Below, one piece after another: positions 1 through 9,821 of a stretch of DNA of 64,000 bases. The stretch is taken from positions 124,001 to 188,000 of the forward strand of contig PMOK01000284.1 in assembly GCA_003162425.1 (NCBI GenBank). The letters run 5' to 3'. A program made the translations under genes and the position numbers. The DNA comes from Bryobacterales bacterium. GTDB taxonomy: Bacteria; Acidobacteriota; Terriglobia; Bryobacterales; Bryobacteraceae. The first letter of the stretch is position 1. Each line of letters begins with the position of its first letter. The notes beneath the pieces were generated by a model. It was given only the letters and a program-made list of their open reading frames with translations. It was not told the origin of the DNA and searched no databases.

Positions 1-177
1 TTCCGGAAAGCCATCGAACTGGATGGCAAGAATGCGGACGCTTATTTATGGCTCGGAATCGCGCTGCGCAAAGTGAACCAGCCGGAGGAGGCGCGCAAGG
101 CCATCGCGAAGTCACTGGAGCTGAATCCAAGCCGACTGTGGGCCAAACAGCAGCTCGATAAGACCCCGACCAATTGA
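1..177 (+). CDS. TPR repeat protein, C-terminal fragment
   Basis: The reading frame is open from the first base and ends with TGA at 175-177, so only the last 58 residues are in the window. They show the tetratricopeptide pattern: A-Y-L-W-L-G-I-A-L-R-K at one helix pair, then E-E-A-R-K-A and the closing L-E-L-N-P. TPRs are protein-protein interaction scaffolds, so the role of the full protein cannot be told. Its stop codon overlaps the ATG of the next gene (TGATG), which implies translational coupling with the downstream membrane protein. Confidence 0.85.
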   Translation, partial: FRKAIELDGKNADAYLWLGIALRKVNQPEEARKAIAKSLELNPSRLWAKQQLDKTPTN

Positions 178-1769
178 TGCGCGATCGGCTCGCGATCGGC
201 GCCGCGATCATCGCGCTCACTTTTCTCAGTTATTTCCAGTTTCCCGGCCACACCTATTTAGGATCGGACACGCAAATCTACGTGCCGATGCTCGAACATA
301 TCTGGGACCCCTCGGCGCTTACGCGCGATCTGGTCGCCACCAAGCCGCACCTTGCATACACGCTGTACGACGAAATCGCAATTGCTCTCCGCTGGCTCAC
401 ACACAGTTCTTTTCGAGCGGTATTGATCGCGCAGCAACTGTTGTTCCGTGCGCTTCAGATTCTGGGCGTGTATTTGCTCGCGCTATCGTTTCCATTGGCG
501 CGCGGAAAGGCGTTAGTGGTGGCGGCTCTGTTTGCGTTGGGCGCAACAATCGCCGGACCAGCGGTGCTGACGTTCGAATATGAGCCGGTGCCGCGGGCGT
601 TCGCGGTGGGACTGGTCTTTCTCGCCATCGGACTTGTGGCACAAGAACATTTAATGTGGGCCGACATCGCCGCAGCCCTTGCGTTCCTTTATCATCCGCC
701 GACGGTGTGGGTATTTTGGGCGCTGTATTTGTGGCTCACATTGCGGCATCGGGATTACCGCGATCTGTGGCCGCTCGCGGCAGGAATCGTACTGCTGTTC
801 GTGTCGTCGCGGTTGCAGCCGGGTGCAGCGGAGTCGCAATTCTTTTTCACGCGTGTGAGTCCGGAGCTGGAGAAACTGCAGCGCATGCGAGCTTCCTACA
901 ACTGGATCTCCACTTGGCCGGCCCAGTTGATCTGGCAGTACATCCTACTATGGCTCGTGTCGATGGTCGCTTTCTGGAGAGTGCGGCCCAGGACGGCGCG
1001 CCTTTTTCTGATCGGTATGCCGGCACTCGGCGTCCTGAGCGTGCCCGTTTCATATATATTGCTCGATCAACTGAAATGGGGTTTGATTCCACAGTTTCAA
1101 CCGGCGCGCGCACTTGTTTTCGTAACGGCTTTTGCGGTGATCCTGGGCGCGGCGGCAGGCATCCGCGCGGCTGAGCAAAAGCGATGGATTGAATCCGTGG
1201 TTTGGTTTGTGATGGTGCTGGCGGTTCCCACTGCCGTGCCCCTATTTTCAATCTCCACGCGCAATCTTCTTTTGTTGCTGGCGTTATCCATTGCACTGTG
1301 CGCCACGCTGGCGCTGCAGCGATTTCGTTTGGCGCCGGCGCTGTTGACCGGGGTAGCCATCGCACCGAGTTTCGTCTTGCCATATTTGGCGCACGTCCGG
1401 AACTATCCGCGCCCTAATCTCGCGGGCCTCGAGGACCTGGCTCGGTTCGCCCGAGCGCAAACTCCCAAGGATGCGGTGTTCCTATTTGGCGATGCGGGAA
1501 GCAGTCCCGATCCGAGCATTTTTCGCGCTGAAAGCCAGCGAGCCGTATACGTCGACTGGAAGTCAGGCGGCCAGATGAATTTCAGTGAGCCGCTCGCGCG
1601 AGAGTGGTGGCAGCGCTGGCAAAACACGAACGCGCTGCGTTTCGATACGGCGGAAGTCAGCAGAATGGTGGAAATGGGACTTGACTATCTGGTGCTCTCA
1701 CCAAGTCATCGTTTGCTGGACCGGCAGCCCGAGTATGAAAACAGCCAATTCGTCTTATACAAGCGCTAG
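177..1769 (+). CDS. Polytopic membrane protein, unknown function
   Basis: This is a protein of about 530 residues with a dozen or so hydrophobic segments spread from residue 5 to about 420, then a soluble C-terminal domain of about 110 residues (starting near 'NYPRPNLAGLEDLARFAR') that includes 'VFLFGDAGSS'. The shape, multi-pass N-terminal part plus a C-terminal extracytoplasmic domain with a charged loop after the first segment, resembles GT-C glycosyltransferases and the DUF6798-type membrane proteins, but I cannot assign a substrate. The ORF track starts at a TTG (174); ATG at 177 overlapping the upstream TGA is preferred. It is probably co-transcribed with the upstream TPR gene. Confidence 0.85.
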   Translation: MRDRLAIGAAIIALTFLSYFQFPGHTYLGSDTQIYVPMLEHIWDPSALTRDLVATKPHLAYTLYDEIAIALRWLTHSSFRAVLIAQQLLFRALQILGVYLLALSFPLARGKALVVAALFALGATIAGPAVLTFEYEPVPRAFAVGLVFLAIGLVAQEHLMWADIAAALAFLYHPPTVWVFWALYLWLTLRHRDYRDLWPLAAGIVLLFVSSRLQPGAAESQFFFTRVSPELEKLQRMRASYNWISTWPAQLIWQYILLWLVSMVAFWRVRPRTARLFLIGMPALGVLSVPVSYILLDQLKWGLIPQFQPARALVFVTAFAVILGAAAGIRAAEQKRWIESVVWFVMVLAVPTAVPLFSISTRNLLLLLALSIALCATLALQRFRLAPALLTGVAIAPSFVLPYLAHVRNYPRPNLAGLEDLARFARAQTPKDAVFLFGDAGSSPDPSIFRAESQRAVYVDWKSGGQMNFSEPLAREWWQRWQNTNALRFDTAEVSRMVEMGLDYLVLSPSHRLLDRQPEYENSQFVLYKR

Positions 1770-1790
1770 CAGCCGGAGGCGTTGGGTTCA

Positions 1791-2513
1791 TCACTTGGAG
1801 TCGCAGTCATATTGTTCTTTCCACTGGCCCTTCAGGCAGCCACAAGCTGACTCTCGAAGCTTTGGGTCCCCAAGAGCGGCGAGATCCCTGATTCTTCGGA
1901 CGCACTCCTCCCTGCCTAGCAGCTCGCAGGCGATGTCTACGACATCCCAAAAGTAGTCAGCATAATTGTCGAGAGTATCGGCGTTCGCGGAGGGCGTAAG
2001 CAGCAGCGAGCCCAGGTGTTGCCGCGGAGGAAGCGTCGGATCATCTTCCCATCTCGTGAACACCCCCAAGAAACGGTGCGCTCCATAGTCGAACGTCGGT
2101 CGGAGGAACTCGCCCTCCTCGCGAAGGAGCCACGCTCGCGTTTTGGATCGATTAGCGACGTGATTAGGATTGTCGGGCAGAAGTTTGCAGCCCGGTATGG
2201 TGGAAGCCCACAGAAGTTTCTTCGTTGGCACACTTTCCCCCTTAACAACCGCCGTCGCGTGAAAGTCACCGACGCACCAGTACAGTTCATGTACGTCCAG
2301 CATTGTGGGCGGTGGGAGCCGATCAACAGTCTGCTCGCCGTAGAAGACGATATTCGTCACCTCGCCGATGGCCACGATGGGCGACGCCATCCAAACACCA
2401 AACAGCCCGCGCGTGCTGACCCGCGGCTGCGGGAATTTCTGCTCCGCAATCGAAGGAACGAGGCACAGTAGCGCGCCCAGCACGTATGGGAAGCGAGTCA
2501 GCCGCAATCTCAT
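1791..2513 (-). CDS. Secreted hypothetical protein
   Basis: I do not recognise this 240-residue protein. It begins with a Sec-type signal peptide (positively charged 'MRLRLTR', then a hydrophobic stretch to about residue 23, ending 'SIAEQKF'). The mature part has several cysteines ('CVGDF', 'CKLLPD', 'CELLGREECVRR', 'CGCLKGQW'), compatible with disulfides in the periplasm. The ATG overlaps the stop of the ribokinase gene by 4 bases (ATGA), so it is the last gene of a three-gene minus-strand operon (DUF507 protein, ribokinase, this one). The operon position says nothing clear about its function. Confidence 0.7.
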   Translation of the reverse strand: MRLRLTRFPYVLGALLCLVPSIAEQKFPQPRVSTRGLFGVWMASPIVAIGEVTNIVFYGEQTVDRLPPPTMLDVHELYWCVGDFHATAVVKGESVPTKKLLWASTIPGCKLLPDNPNHVANRSKTRAWLLREEGEFLRPTFDYGAHRFLGVFTRWEDDPTLPPRQHLGSLLLTPSANADTLDNYADYFWDVVDIACELLGREECVRRIRDLAALGDPKLRESACGCLKGQWKEQYDCDSK

Positions 2514-3442
2514 TTGGACGTCAGGAACGCGTCCACTTCCGCGCGAGTGGGTACCGACGCCTGGGCCCCCATGCGCGTCACTGATATTGCCGCGGCTGCG
2601 TTCGCAAACCGTAATGCTTCCTCTATTCCCCGATCTTCCGCTAACGCCACAGCCAAAGCCGCGTTGAATGTGTCACCCGCGGCCGTGGTGTCCTTAGCAA
2701 CCACCGGAAAAGCGGGACTGAAGAGCTCGGTCTCGCCATCCAGGTAATAACAGCCCTGATCGCCCAGCTTCAGAAGGACAGCTCTAGGACCACGCTGGCG
2801 CAGCGAGTGAGCCAGTGCCGCGGCATCGGACATCGACACGCGTGCAGGCGGCAGGCCCAACAACAGCGACGCTTCCGTTTCATTCGGCGTAAGAATATCG
2901 ACGCTCGCGAGCAATTCCGGCGCTAGCGGCGCGGCGGGTGCTGGATCCAGAATGGTCCGCGCGCCTTCCGCCCGCGCCAGCTTCAGAGCAGCCGCGACCG
3001 TGTCCAATGGCGACTCTAATTGGAACAATACGAACCGCGCTCCGCGAAAAACGGACCGCATCGCCTCTGTTTCTGAAGCCACGAGCGCGTGGTTTGCGCC
3101 AGACGCCACCACAATGGAATTTTGCCCGGAGGTGTCCACCGAAATCAGCGCCACGCCGGTGGGCTGCGCGCGCGTAGCATGAACTGCGCTGACATCCACG
3201 CCCGCCGCGGAGAGACTGGCCTTTAAGTGATCGGCGAATACATCGTAGCCCACGCGTCCCACCATCCGCACGGCTACTGAGTTTGCGCCGAGACGCGCGG
3301 CCGCACAAGCCTGGTTGGCGCCCTTGCCGCCAGGAATCATTTGGAAATTGCGGCCCAACACGGTCTGGCCGGGCGCCGGCAGTTGATCCACCGTCACCAC
3401 GAAATCCATGTTGAGACTGCCAACCACGACCAGCGTGGTCAT
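2510..3442 (-). CDS. rbsK: Ribokinase (PfkB family sugar kinase)
   Basis: It phosphorylates D-ribose to ribose-5-phosphate with ATP in the cytoplasm. The 310 residues show the PfkB family layout: N-terminal 'VVGSLNMDFVV', the substrate-binding 'GGKGANQA' at about residue 40, and the C-terminal ATP/catalytic motif 'DTTAAGDTFNAALA' with the catalytic Asp. 'KLGDQG' lies in the nucleotide-binding part. The listed ORF has a 22-residue extension; ATG at 3442, which overlaps the DUF507 stop (ATGA), is the better start because homologues begin just before VVGSLN. No ribose transporter or rbsD is adjacent, so another PfkB substrate is possible but the GGKGANQA motif favours ribose. Confidence 0.92.
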   Translation of the reverse strand: MTTLVVVGSLNMDFVVTVDQLPAPGQTVLGRNFQMIPGGKGANQACAAARLGANSVAVRMVGRVGYDVFADHLKASLSAAGVDVSAVHATRAQPTGVALISVDTSGQNSIVVASGANHALVASETEAMRSVFRGARFVLFQLESPLDTVAAALKLARAEGARTILDPAPAAPLAPELLASVDILTPNETEASLLLGLPPARVSMSDAAALAHSLRQRGPRAVLLKLGDQGCYYLDGETELFSPAFPVVAKDTTAAGDTFNAALAVALAEDRGIEEALRFANAAAAISVTRMGAQASVPTRAEVDAFLTSK

Positions 3443-4026
3443 CGGGCAAAATCGATGCCGAACTTTTTGAGCTCTTCGGCATAATAACGCCGGTGGAGCA
3501 GATCCCACTCTTCGCTGCCTTCGGGTATTTCTTTTTTCTGCGAGCGGATCTTGGTGCGCGCCGCGCGGTCCACTTTCTCCTCAACCGCCAAAAGCTCGGT
3601 CATGGAGCGGACAATTTCCAGCCGCACGTCGTTCGGATCCTTCTTCAAACGAAACTCGCGTGCCTTGCGGAAAGACGCGACCAGCTTATGGGAGATATCG
3701 TTGATCTTGTCGCGAGAGAGCTTCATGTTGTCGCCCGTATCGCGGCCGGCCGCACGGATCACCTTACGCTGCGAAATCAGCGTGTTCTTGATACGCCGGA
3801 ACATCTCCTGATAGCTGACGCCTTCGCGCCGCATGTAGTCGCTATACTGGCTCAATAATTCGCGGACCTCGTCGTTCAGGCGATCCTCCACCTGCAACTC
3901 GTCCTCAATGACGTGGCTGATCATTTCCGTGGCCGAATTCGGATCGGTGGTTTCGATGATCTGAGGCGTCATCCGTTTTACGAGTTGTCGGGAGAGGTAC
4001 GCGATAAATTCTCTGCTCAGCAGCAT
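3439..4026 (-). CDS. DUF507 family protein
   Basis: This 195-residue cytoplasmic protein matches DUF507: 'MLLSREFIAYLSRQLVKRM' at the N-terminus, an acidic central region ('HVIEDELQVEDRLNDEVREL') and 'VSYQEMFRRIKNTLISQRKVI', with an internal duplication pattern ('RAAGRDTGDNMKLSRDKINDISHKL'). The molecular function of the family is unknown. The ORF track extends 33 residues upstream, but the ATG at 4026 fits the family start. It is the first gene of the operon with ribokinase and a secreted protein, joined by 4-base overlaps. Confidence 0.85.
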   Translation of the reverse strand: MLLSREFIAYLSRQLVKRMTPQIIETTDPNSATEMISHVIEDELQVEDRLNDEVRELLSQYSDYMRREGVSYQEMFRRIKNTLISQRKVIRAAGRDTGDNMKLSRDKINDISHKLVASFRKAREFRLKKDPNDVRLEIVRSMTELLAVEEKVDRAARTKIRSQKKEIPEGSEEWDLLHRRYYAEELKKFGIDFAR

Positions 4027-4147
4027 CTTTATGTAAATTGAGGCAGCGACCCTTTGGCCCTCCTTCTGACGAGGAGCGGCCTGTGACCGTTTCTCAATTT
4101 TCGCACAGAATGATCGCGCACGCACTGATTGGCAGCTCTATAGAATT

Positions 4148-6784
4148 CTACGCGCGTTGGAGTTTGCGAGCGGCGTCCACGCGCGTGGCGCGTGCCAATG
4201 GGAGCGCGGCGCCGAATGTCGCGATTGCGATTACCACCAGGGCGGCGGCGCTCAGCATAGTTATGTCGCGCGGGGAGATGCCGAAGACCAGCGAGTCCAG
4301 CAAGTTCGAGGCTGCCCACGCAGCGCCAACTCCGAGCACCACTCCTGCCGCAATGAGCTTCGAGGCCGCGGTGCCTGCCCAAGTCAAAATCCCGGACCGC
4401 CCAGCCCCGAGCGCCAGGCGAATGGCGATCTCTTCTTCCCTGGCCGTGACCCAGTAGTTGAGAAGACCGTACACTCCCACGGCGGACAAGGTTAAAGCGA
4501 GTCCAGCAAAGATGGCCAGCAGCAGGGTCGCGAAGCGACGGCGATCTAATGTCGACGCCATGCGGCTCTCCTCAGGAACCAGCCTCTGGATGGGCAGGTT
4601 ATGATCGAGCGATGCTGCCAAACGCCGCACCGCGGGCGCGAGGGAGTTCGGATCGCCGACGCTACGAATCATGGCCGTCATAGCTTGCTGCGGGTCCTGG
4701 GCAAAGGGCCTGTAGATTTCTGGATACGGTACGGTGCCCATCCCTTCCTGCTTAACGTCGCCAACCACGCCGACGATTTCGAAAGTGGCGCCTGGCATGT
4801 ACGGGCCGCCGTATTTGATGACGTGCCCGACGGCGGATTCCTTGGGGAACCATTGCCGCGCAATTGTTTCGTTGACCACCGCCACCAATGGCGCACCCGT
4901 GCGATCCGCGCTGGTAAAAGTGCGGCCTTCGCGCAATGGGATTTTCATGGTCTCAAAATATCCGGGACCTGCGACGTTGAACAAAGAGAGCGGCACGTCT
5001 TCTTTCGCTGGAACGGGAGCTCCCAGCACCGAATACCACCAATCGCCGCAGTCGCCCTTCGGTGGAGGACAGTAAACGGCGCCCACTTCATCGGCTCCCG
5101 GAATTGTGCGAAGCCCATCGAGTAAACGATCGTAGAAATTTTGAATGGCTTGCGGATTTTGGTAACTGGCGCCTGGAAGTACCAACTCGAGAGAAAGCAC
5201 GCGCGCCGGCACGAATCCCGGACTCGTGTTTTGCGCGGCGATCAAGCTGCGAAGCAACAGCCCGGAGCTGAATGCCAGCACCAGCGTGATGGTGATTTCA
5301 GCAATCACCAACGCATTCCGGAACGAGCGCTCGCGTTTGGTGTCGGTACCTGAGCGGCCACCGGCGTTAAGCGCGGAGGTGAGGTCGACTCTTCCAGCCG
5401 TTAATACCGGCGCTAATCCCACCACTACGCCGGTGACGATGGTGAGGCCCGCGGTGAAGAGCAGCACGCGCAGATCCAGACCGACCTCTGCCAGGCGCGG
5501 AATCCCTTTCGGAGCGATCAGAATCAGCGCCCGCAGCGCCCAGTAACCGAGCAACAAGCCGAGCGCGCCACCGATCGACGCTACCAACAGGTTTTCGGTG
5601 AGGACCTGCCGGACCAGACGCATCCGTCCGGCGCCAATAGCGGTTCGAATGGCGATCTCGCGGGAGCGTGTCGCGCTGCGCGCCAGCACAAGATTAGCGA
5701 CGTTGGCGCAGGCGATCAGCAGGATCAGCCCGACTGCTCCCATCAGCAGCCACAAGATAGGACGAACATCTCCCGCAGTCTCGTCTATTAAGAACTTTCC
5801 CGCGGAGCGGTGATCATCCTCGGTTCCAGGATCTTCCCGGGCCAGCCGTTGCATGATCTGGTCCAGGTCGCCGAGTGCGGTGGCTAGCGTTACGTCCGAC
5901 CGCAATCGCCCGAGCACGCGCATGGAGCCATGTTGCGTACGAGGTTCCGAATCGCTACGAAACAGGCCCATGGGCAGATAGAAATCGACGGCCATGTTGT
6001 GAAAATCCGGCCCAGGTGGAAGTACTCCGATAATGCGATAGGACAATCCGTTCAGGTCGAGCGTGCCGCTTAGCACGCCCCTATCGCCACCCAGCTTGTT
6101 GATCCAGAATTTGTAGTCCAGAACGGCGGTACGCTGCGTGCCCGCGCGATCTTCCTCAGCGGTGAATACGCGCCCCAGCACCGGCTTCGCTCCCACCAGA
6201 CGGAAAAAGGCGTTGTCTACTTGGATCGCCCTGGTGAACAGCGGCTCACCACGGCCAGTCAGCGTAAATTGATTCCATTGGTAGCCGGCCATGTCCCCGA
6301 AGGTGTGATTGTACTTTTTCCAAGCCCGATAGTTTCCCCAGGTGACGCTAATCCCTTCCACTTTGCCGTGTGACTCACCCAGCCAGACCAGCCGCTCGGC
6401 GTCGGGATACGGCAGAGGTTTCAGCAGCACCGCATCCACCACGCTGAAGATAGCCGAGTTGGCGCCGATGCCCAAAGTCAAAGTGAGAATCACCACCAGC
6501 GAATAACCTGGCGACTTCAGAATGCCGCGAAGACCATAGCGCAGGTCTTGCAGTAACGTTGCAAAACGCGGGAAGGTCCAGGCTTCCTGCGCGCGTTCTT
6601 TGATCAAGGTAGGATTGCCAAAGTGGCGCCGGGCTTGGTTTCGCGCTTGATCGGCAGGGATGCCTCGCGCGAGATGATCGTCAGTTTCGAGCTCCAGGTT
6701 GGATTGGATCTCGGCCGCGAGATCGTCAGGAATAGCGCGCCTCCCGGTCAGCGCGTAGCGGAGCTTCGCCCACCATTCACGCAC
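4148..6784 (-). CDS. ADOP-type ABC transporter permease (MacB/FtsX family)
   Basis: This 878-residue inner-membrane protein has the acidobacterial ADOP layout: a short N-terminal permease-prefix domain (residues 1-60, '[20 protein letters not shown]'), a transmembrane helix ('[20 protein letters not shown]'), a large periplasmic MacB-type domain, three helices around residues 340-450 ('[20 protein letters not shown]'), a second periplasmic domain and three C-terminal helices. FtsX-like permeases are mechanotransmission proteins working with a separate ATPase, which is not encoded here. It overlaps the upstream PadR gene by 8 bases, so expression is probably controlled by that repressor. The substrate is unknown. 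Confidence 0.93.
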   Translation of the reverse strand: MREWWAKLRYALTGRRAIPDDLAAEIQSNLELETDDHLARGIPADQARNQARRHFGNPTLIKERAQEAWTFPRFATLLQDLRYGLRGILKSPGYSLVVILTLTLGIGANSAIFSVVDAVLLKPLPYPDAERLVWLGESHGKVEGISVTWGNYRAWKKYNHTFGDMAGYQWNQFTLTGRGEPLFTRAIQVDNAFFRLVGAKPVLGRVFTAEEDRAGTQRTAVLDYKFWINKLGGDRGVLSGTLDLNGLSYRIIGVLPPGPDFHNMAVDFYLPMGLFRSDSEPRTQHGSMRVLGRLRSDVTLATALGDLDQIMQRLAREDPGTEDDHRSAGKFLIDETAGDVRPILWLLMGAVGLILLIACANVANLVLARSATRSREIAIRTAIGAGRMRLVRQVLTENLLVASIGGALGLLLGYWALRALILIAPKGIPRLAEVGLDLRVLLFTAGLTIVTGVVVGLAPVLTAGRVDLTSALNAGGRSGTDTKRERSFRNALVIAEITITLVLAFSSGLLLRSLIAAQNTSPGFVPARVLSLELVLPGASYQNPQAIQNFYDRLLDGLRTIPGADEVGAVYCPPPKGDCGDWWYSVLGAPVPAKEDVPLSLFNVAGPGYFETMKIPLREGRTFTSADRTGAPLVAVVNETIARQWFPKESAVGHVIKYGGPYMPGATFEIVGVVGDVKQEGMGTVPYPEIYRPFAQDPQQAMTAMIRSVGDPNSLAPAVRRLAASLDHNLPIQRLVPEESRMASTLDRRRFATLLLAIFAGLALTLSAVGVYGLLNYWVTAREEEIAIRLALGAGRSGILTWAGTAASKLIAAGVVLGVGAAWAASNLLDSLVFGISPRDITMLSAAALVVIAIATFGAALPLARATRVDAARKLQRA

Positions 6785-7139
6785 GGCCCACTCCTTTGGG
6801 AGCCAGCACGCGTCCCATGGCTTCCACGAATCGCTCCCACTTGGAAGTGGCCGCCAGAAGCTGCTTGCGGCCGAGCGCGGTGAGACGGTAATACTTCGCG
6901 CGGCGGGAATTGGGCGACGTTTTCCATTGCGCCGTGATCCAGGCCCGCTGCAGCAACCGCTGCAAGGCGGGATAGAGCGAGCCGTTGTCCACCAGGAATT
7001 CGCTGCCGGAATGATGTTCGATGAACTGGCCGATGCCGTAGGCGTGATTGGGCCCCATTTGCAGGCTGCGCAGAATCAGGACTTCGAGTGTGCCTTGCAG
7101 CAGCTCCAGCCGTTCAGATAGATTGTCTACGGTAGACAT
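6777..7139 (-). CDS. PadR family transcriptional regulator
   Basis: This 120-residue winged-helix protein carries the PadR signature: '[26 protein letters not shown]', then '[17 protein letters not shown]' (recognition helix and wing) and '[16 protein letters not shown]'. PadR proteins dimerise through a C-terminal helix and repress neighbouring genes. The listed ORF continues 74 residues upstream, but the ATG at 7139 gives the usual family start 10-15 residues before the LLQGTLE motif. It precedes and overlaps the ADOP permease, the standard acidobacterial arrangement, and probably autoregulates the pair. Confidence 0.93.
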   Translation of the reverse strand: MSTVDNLSERLELLQGTLEVLILRSLQMGPNHAYGIGQFIEHHSGSEFLVDNGSLYPALQRLLQRAWITAQWKTSPNSRRAKYYRLTALGRKQLLAATSKWERFVEAMGRVLAPKGVGRA

Positions 7140-7155
7140 GCTATCTATGTAACAT
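7136..7155. promoter_or_regulatory. Candidate PadR operator
   Basis: The sequence at the padR start contains ACAT-N7-ATGT followed directly by ATGT-N1-ACAT. PadR-type regulators are known to bind dyads of ATGT and ACAT half sites. The site covers the start codon, so binding would block translation start or elongation of the padR-permease transcript. This is inferred from sequence only; the half sites are short and could occur by chance. Confidence 0.35.
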
Positions 7156-7193
7156 GAATTCTGGGAAGGCGTCAAGGCGGCGAAATTGCTATA

Positions 7194-7817
7194 TTGCCAT
7201 TGTTGATCGCTTTCATCCAAACGGTTCGCGGACGCAGCTTCACCTCGATATTCAGCCACTTGGGAGCCTTGGGGCTTTTCTTTCTGGCGATCCTGGATAG
7301 CTCTCCAATCCCAACATTTGGAGGGCCGGATATCCTGATCGCGATACTTGCTGCCACCCACCGGAACCCGTGGTACGAATATGCGGCGGTTGCGACAGCG
7401 GGCTCGGTGATCGGCGCGTATTTAACATTCCGGATCGCACGCAAAGCAGGCTCAGCCTATTTGAACAGCAAGTTCGGAGACAGTAGGGTGTCCGGGCTTC
7501 TGAAAATATTTGAGAAGTGGGGCTCCGGAACTCTGGCAGCCTCCGCCGCCATTCCCTTCCCTTTTCCAACCAGCATGTTCTTCGCCGCAGCGGGCGCTTC
7601 CAAGTACCGCACGGACAGGTTTCTCGCGGTTGTCACCATCGCTCGGGCTGCCCGCTACTCAGCCATCGCCGTCGTGGCGGATCTTTATGGGCGGCACTTC
7701 ATCCGGATGCTCCGGCACCCGATGCAATATTGGGGTTGGTCGCTGCTTTTCGTCGCGATGATTTTCGCGTTAATCACTGCGTGGATTCTGATCAACCGGC
7801 GCTTCCGCACCGCATGA
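7194..7817 (+). CDS. VTT (SNARE-associated/DedA-like) membrane protein
   Basis: This protein of 207 residues or slightly fewer has the VTT-domain pattern: hydrophobic 'GALGLFFLAILDSSPIPTFGGPDILIAILAA', a second segment with 'AGSVIGAYLTFRIARKAG', and 'FPFPTSMFFAAAGASKYRTDRFL', which is the amphipathic re-entrant loop region. A final transmembrane helix lies near the C-terminus before 'NRRFRTA'. DedA/VTT proteins act in envelope lipid transport or scrambling. The start is a TTG (7194) or one of the TTG codons just downstream; no ATG is available near the N-terminus. It is a single gene, convergent with the EthD gene. Confidence 0.8.
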   Translation: MPLLIAFIQTVRGRSFTSIFSHLGALGLFFLAILDSSPIPTFGGPDILIAILAATHRNPWYEYAAVATAGSVIGAYLTFRIARKAGSAYLNSKFGDSRVSGLLKIFEKWGSGTLAASAAIPFPFPTSMFFAAAGASKYRTDRFLAVVTIARAARYSAIAVVADLYGRHFIRMLRHPMQYWGWSLLFVAMIFALITAWILINRRFRTA

Positions 7818-7832
7818 AATATGCTGAGTGTT

Positions 7833-8165
7833 TCACGATTTGTCCACCAGGATGTGCTCGGCTGAAACGAAGTACGCAACCCTGCCGTGATCGATGAAGT
7901 TCGCTTCGTCCTCGCGGGAGGCGTTCCATTCCGGCGATTGACGAGCCGCCAGCAACGCCTCCTCGTTATCGAACCATAGTTCCGCCATGCCGTCGTAGTC
8001 CGGCTGGTATTTGTCCCCTTCCACCGAGCGGCGATGGCTTTGCACTAATTTGCGGAGATGGGGAATGCGAGCACCGATGGGGCCGTGGACGTTCTTCCAG
8101 TAATGAAAGAATTCGTCATCGGTAAGGCCCGGCCTCTTGGTGATGCAATAAACCAGTTTGATCAT
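7833..8165 (-). CDS. EthD domain protein
   Basis: The true gene is the 110-residue C-terminal part of the listed ORF, beginning 'MIKLVYCITKRPGLTDDEFFHYWKN'. EthD (dimeric alpha-beta barrel) proteins typically start this way and continue with 'HGPIGARIP' and 'YDGMAELWFDNEEALLAA', as seen here. Members take part in oxidative degradation or polyketide tailoring, but function varies. It lies 2 bases after the end of the unknown 8168-8686 gene and could be its operon partner; the 5' extension in the ORF track is the antisense/shifted frame of that gene. Confidence 0.88.
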   Translation of the reverse strand: MIKLVYCITKRPGLTDDEFFHYWKNVHGPIGARIPHLRKLVQSHRRSVEGDKYQPDYDGMAELWFDNEEALLAARQSPEWNASREDEANFIDHGRVAYFVSAEHILVDKS

Positions 8166-8167
8166 CG

Positions 8168-8686
8168 TTATAAGCGCATATTGGAGCAAGCCTTCAATTC
8201 CCAAACTCCACCCAAGTTTCGGAACCCATAAAAGATGGTCCGGTTCTGCTTGGCATCCAAGGTTCCCGGTGACCAGAGAGTATGCACAGCGGCTTGGCGA
8301 TGCCGGGTTGTTCGAGCTGGAACAGCGATCCGCACGAAGTTGAATCGTTTTGCCGGCATTTCCGAAGGAACAATCCAGCCCGGCTGAGCTGGGTCGAATT
8401 GCAGTTTCACGCTCCAGTCGAACTCCGGCAGACCGGATCGAGAGTGACGGGTGCCATCGTAGCCGCTCGGGAGTGCAAAACCGCCGGCCGCGGTCCAGCG
8501 CGTCTGATGAGGACGAAGCGAGTGGGAACAACTGCCTACTTCGGCGTACAGATGCGAACGTTGGTTGGCTGCTCGAAGCACTGAAGCGTCCTCCGCTACA
8601 GTTTTCAAGACCTGTTCCCAGAGCGCTGGGTCATCCTGCTCCGACAGTTTCTCCTCAACAGGCGCAGGCACGACCATCGACTCCAT
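8168..8686 (-). CDS. Hypothetical protein downstream of a radical SAM gene
   Basis: This is a 172-residue protein I do not recognise. The N-terminal third is acidic and helical ('VEEKLSEQDDPALWEQVLKTVAED'); the C-terminal half looks like a folded beta domain ('LPEFDWSVKLQF', 'NFVRIAVPARTT', 'IFYGFRNLGGVWEL'). The frame stays open and protein-like upstream of the ATG (reading ...LVTSLLESQKSAAVCRRMES), so a CTG start at about 8737 or a longer N-terminus is possible. It follows the radical SAM gene on the same strand by 73 bases or less and probably forms an operon with it and the 98-residue protein. It could be a partner or substrate of that enzyme. Confidence 0.6.
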   Translation of the reverse strand: MESMVVPAPVEEKLSEQDDPALWEQVLKTVAEDASVLRAANQRSHLYAEVGSCSHSLRPHQTRWTAAGGFALPSGYDGTRHSRSGLPEFDWSVKLQFDPAQPGWIVPSEMPAKRFNFVRIAVPARTTRHRQAAVHTLWSPGTLDAKQNRTIFYGFRNLGGVWELKACSNMRL

Positions 8687-8759
8687 CCTACGACAGACTG
8701 CGGCGGATTTCTGCGATTCCAGAAGCGAGGTAACCAGGGCAACGCCGAAATGCGCCGGC

Positions 8760-9803
8760 TTACGAAGTTGCGATGATTGGGAACGATTCCGGACTAGCGG
8801 CCTGTCTGGCGCAACGTGTCAGTTCCTGATACCAATTTATGAATGGCAGTTCGGCTGGCTGCAGTAATCCTTCCATCGTCCGCCGGCAAACCGCCGCAAA
8901 GCGCGCGGACCGGCCCGCCATCCAATCCGCCGCGAGCTCGGTCAAGGTTTTGTGCCGCAGGCTGCCCAAGCCGTATTCGCGAGGAAACCCGTACTGCGCG
9001 GGAACAACATCTCCGTCAGCCTCGATCACTAGCGGCGAAACCAACCCCGCTAAATGACCAGGCTCGCGGCTGGCTGGCGCCAGGTTCTCCATCTGCAGAA
9101 GCAGCCCCTCAAAGGCGTTGCGGTTGACAAAATCCGTGTGAAAGGTCAATCTTCCGCCGTACCGCGCGCTCAACCGATTTACATGGAGCCACGCCATAGC
9201 CGCGTCGACGTCGGTGGGCGAGGATCCCTGTAGCAGTGATTCCGCGCGCCCAGCTTCCTCGAGTGGATGGATCTGCAGGCTCCGCGCTCCCTCTTCGTGT
9301 GCAAATTTGGCTACCCAGGGCAACTCGTTAACGTTGTGCCGCGTCAGGGTGAATATAAACCCGAAGCGAAAGCCTGCTTCCCGCAGGCCCGGCAGGCGCT
9401 CCCGCATAGCCTGAAACGCCAAGCCGGAGTCCCGGAGCCGGTTGTGAGACTCGGGTATTCCATCAATACTGATCGCAACCAGGTCGATCAAGCCACCGAG
9501 CATGCTGAGCCTTCGTCGATTCAGCAAAATGCCATTGGTAGTCACCGTTGTGCGCAAGCCAAGCTGTTTTGCCTGATGCAACAGCTCGGGCAATCCGGAA
9601 TAGAGCAAAGGTTCTCCGCCCGATACGCTAACCACGTTATAGCCCTCACAAGCGGCATCCCGGATGGCGCCGAGTAACAGATGCCGGTCCAAATCATCGA
9701 CTTCGCGCGGTCCGGAAGTTGAGTAGCAATGCAAGCACTTCAAATTGCAGCGGCGGGAAGGGTGCACTTGCAGAACCCGCTGATGACAACCAGTCCAGTT
9801 CAT
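8760..9803 (-). CDS. Radical SAM protein (peptide-modifying type, degenerate C-terminal cluster domain)
   Basis: The 347-residue protein has the radical SAM CxxxCxxC motif ('CNLKCLHC', about residue 20), the GGEP motif ('SVSGGEPLLY') and the TIM-barrel pattern to about residue 200 ('AISIDGIPESHNRLRD'). The C-terminus has the SPASM/twitch-like context ('VIEADGDVVPAQYGFPREYGLGSLRH') but most cysteines expected for auxiliary clusters are missing; only 'AAVCRRT' and 'LTRCARQ' remain. Start ATG at 9803 has GGAAGG 8 bases upstream; GTG at 9809 would be too close. It follows a 98-residue protein by 18 bases, the arrangement seen for peptide maturases and their precursors. The substrate is inferred only. 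Confidence 0.88.
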   Translation of the reverse strand: MNWTGCHQRVLQVHPSRRCNLKCLHCYSTSGPREVDDLDRHLLLGAIRDAACEGYNVVSVSGGEPLLYSGLPELLHQAKQLGLRTTVTTNGILLNRRRLSMLGGLIDLVAISIDGIPESHNRLRDSGLAFQAMRERLPGLREAGFRFGFIFTLTRHNVNELPWVAKFAHEEGARSLQIHPLEEAGRAESLLQGSSPTDVDAAMAWLHVNRLSARYGGRLTFHTDFVNRNAFEGLLLQMENLAPASREPGHLAGLVSPLVIEADGDVVPAQYGFPREYGLGSLRHKTLTELAADWMAGRSARFAAVCRRTMEGLLQPAELPFINWYQELTRCARQAASPESFPIIATS

Positions 9804-9821
9804 CGGCACACCCTTCCTTCT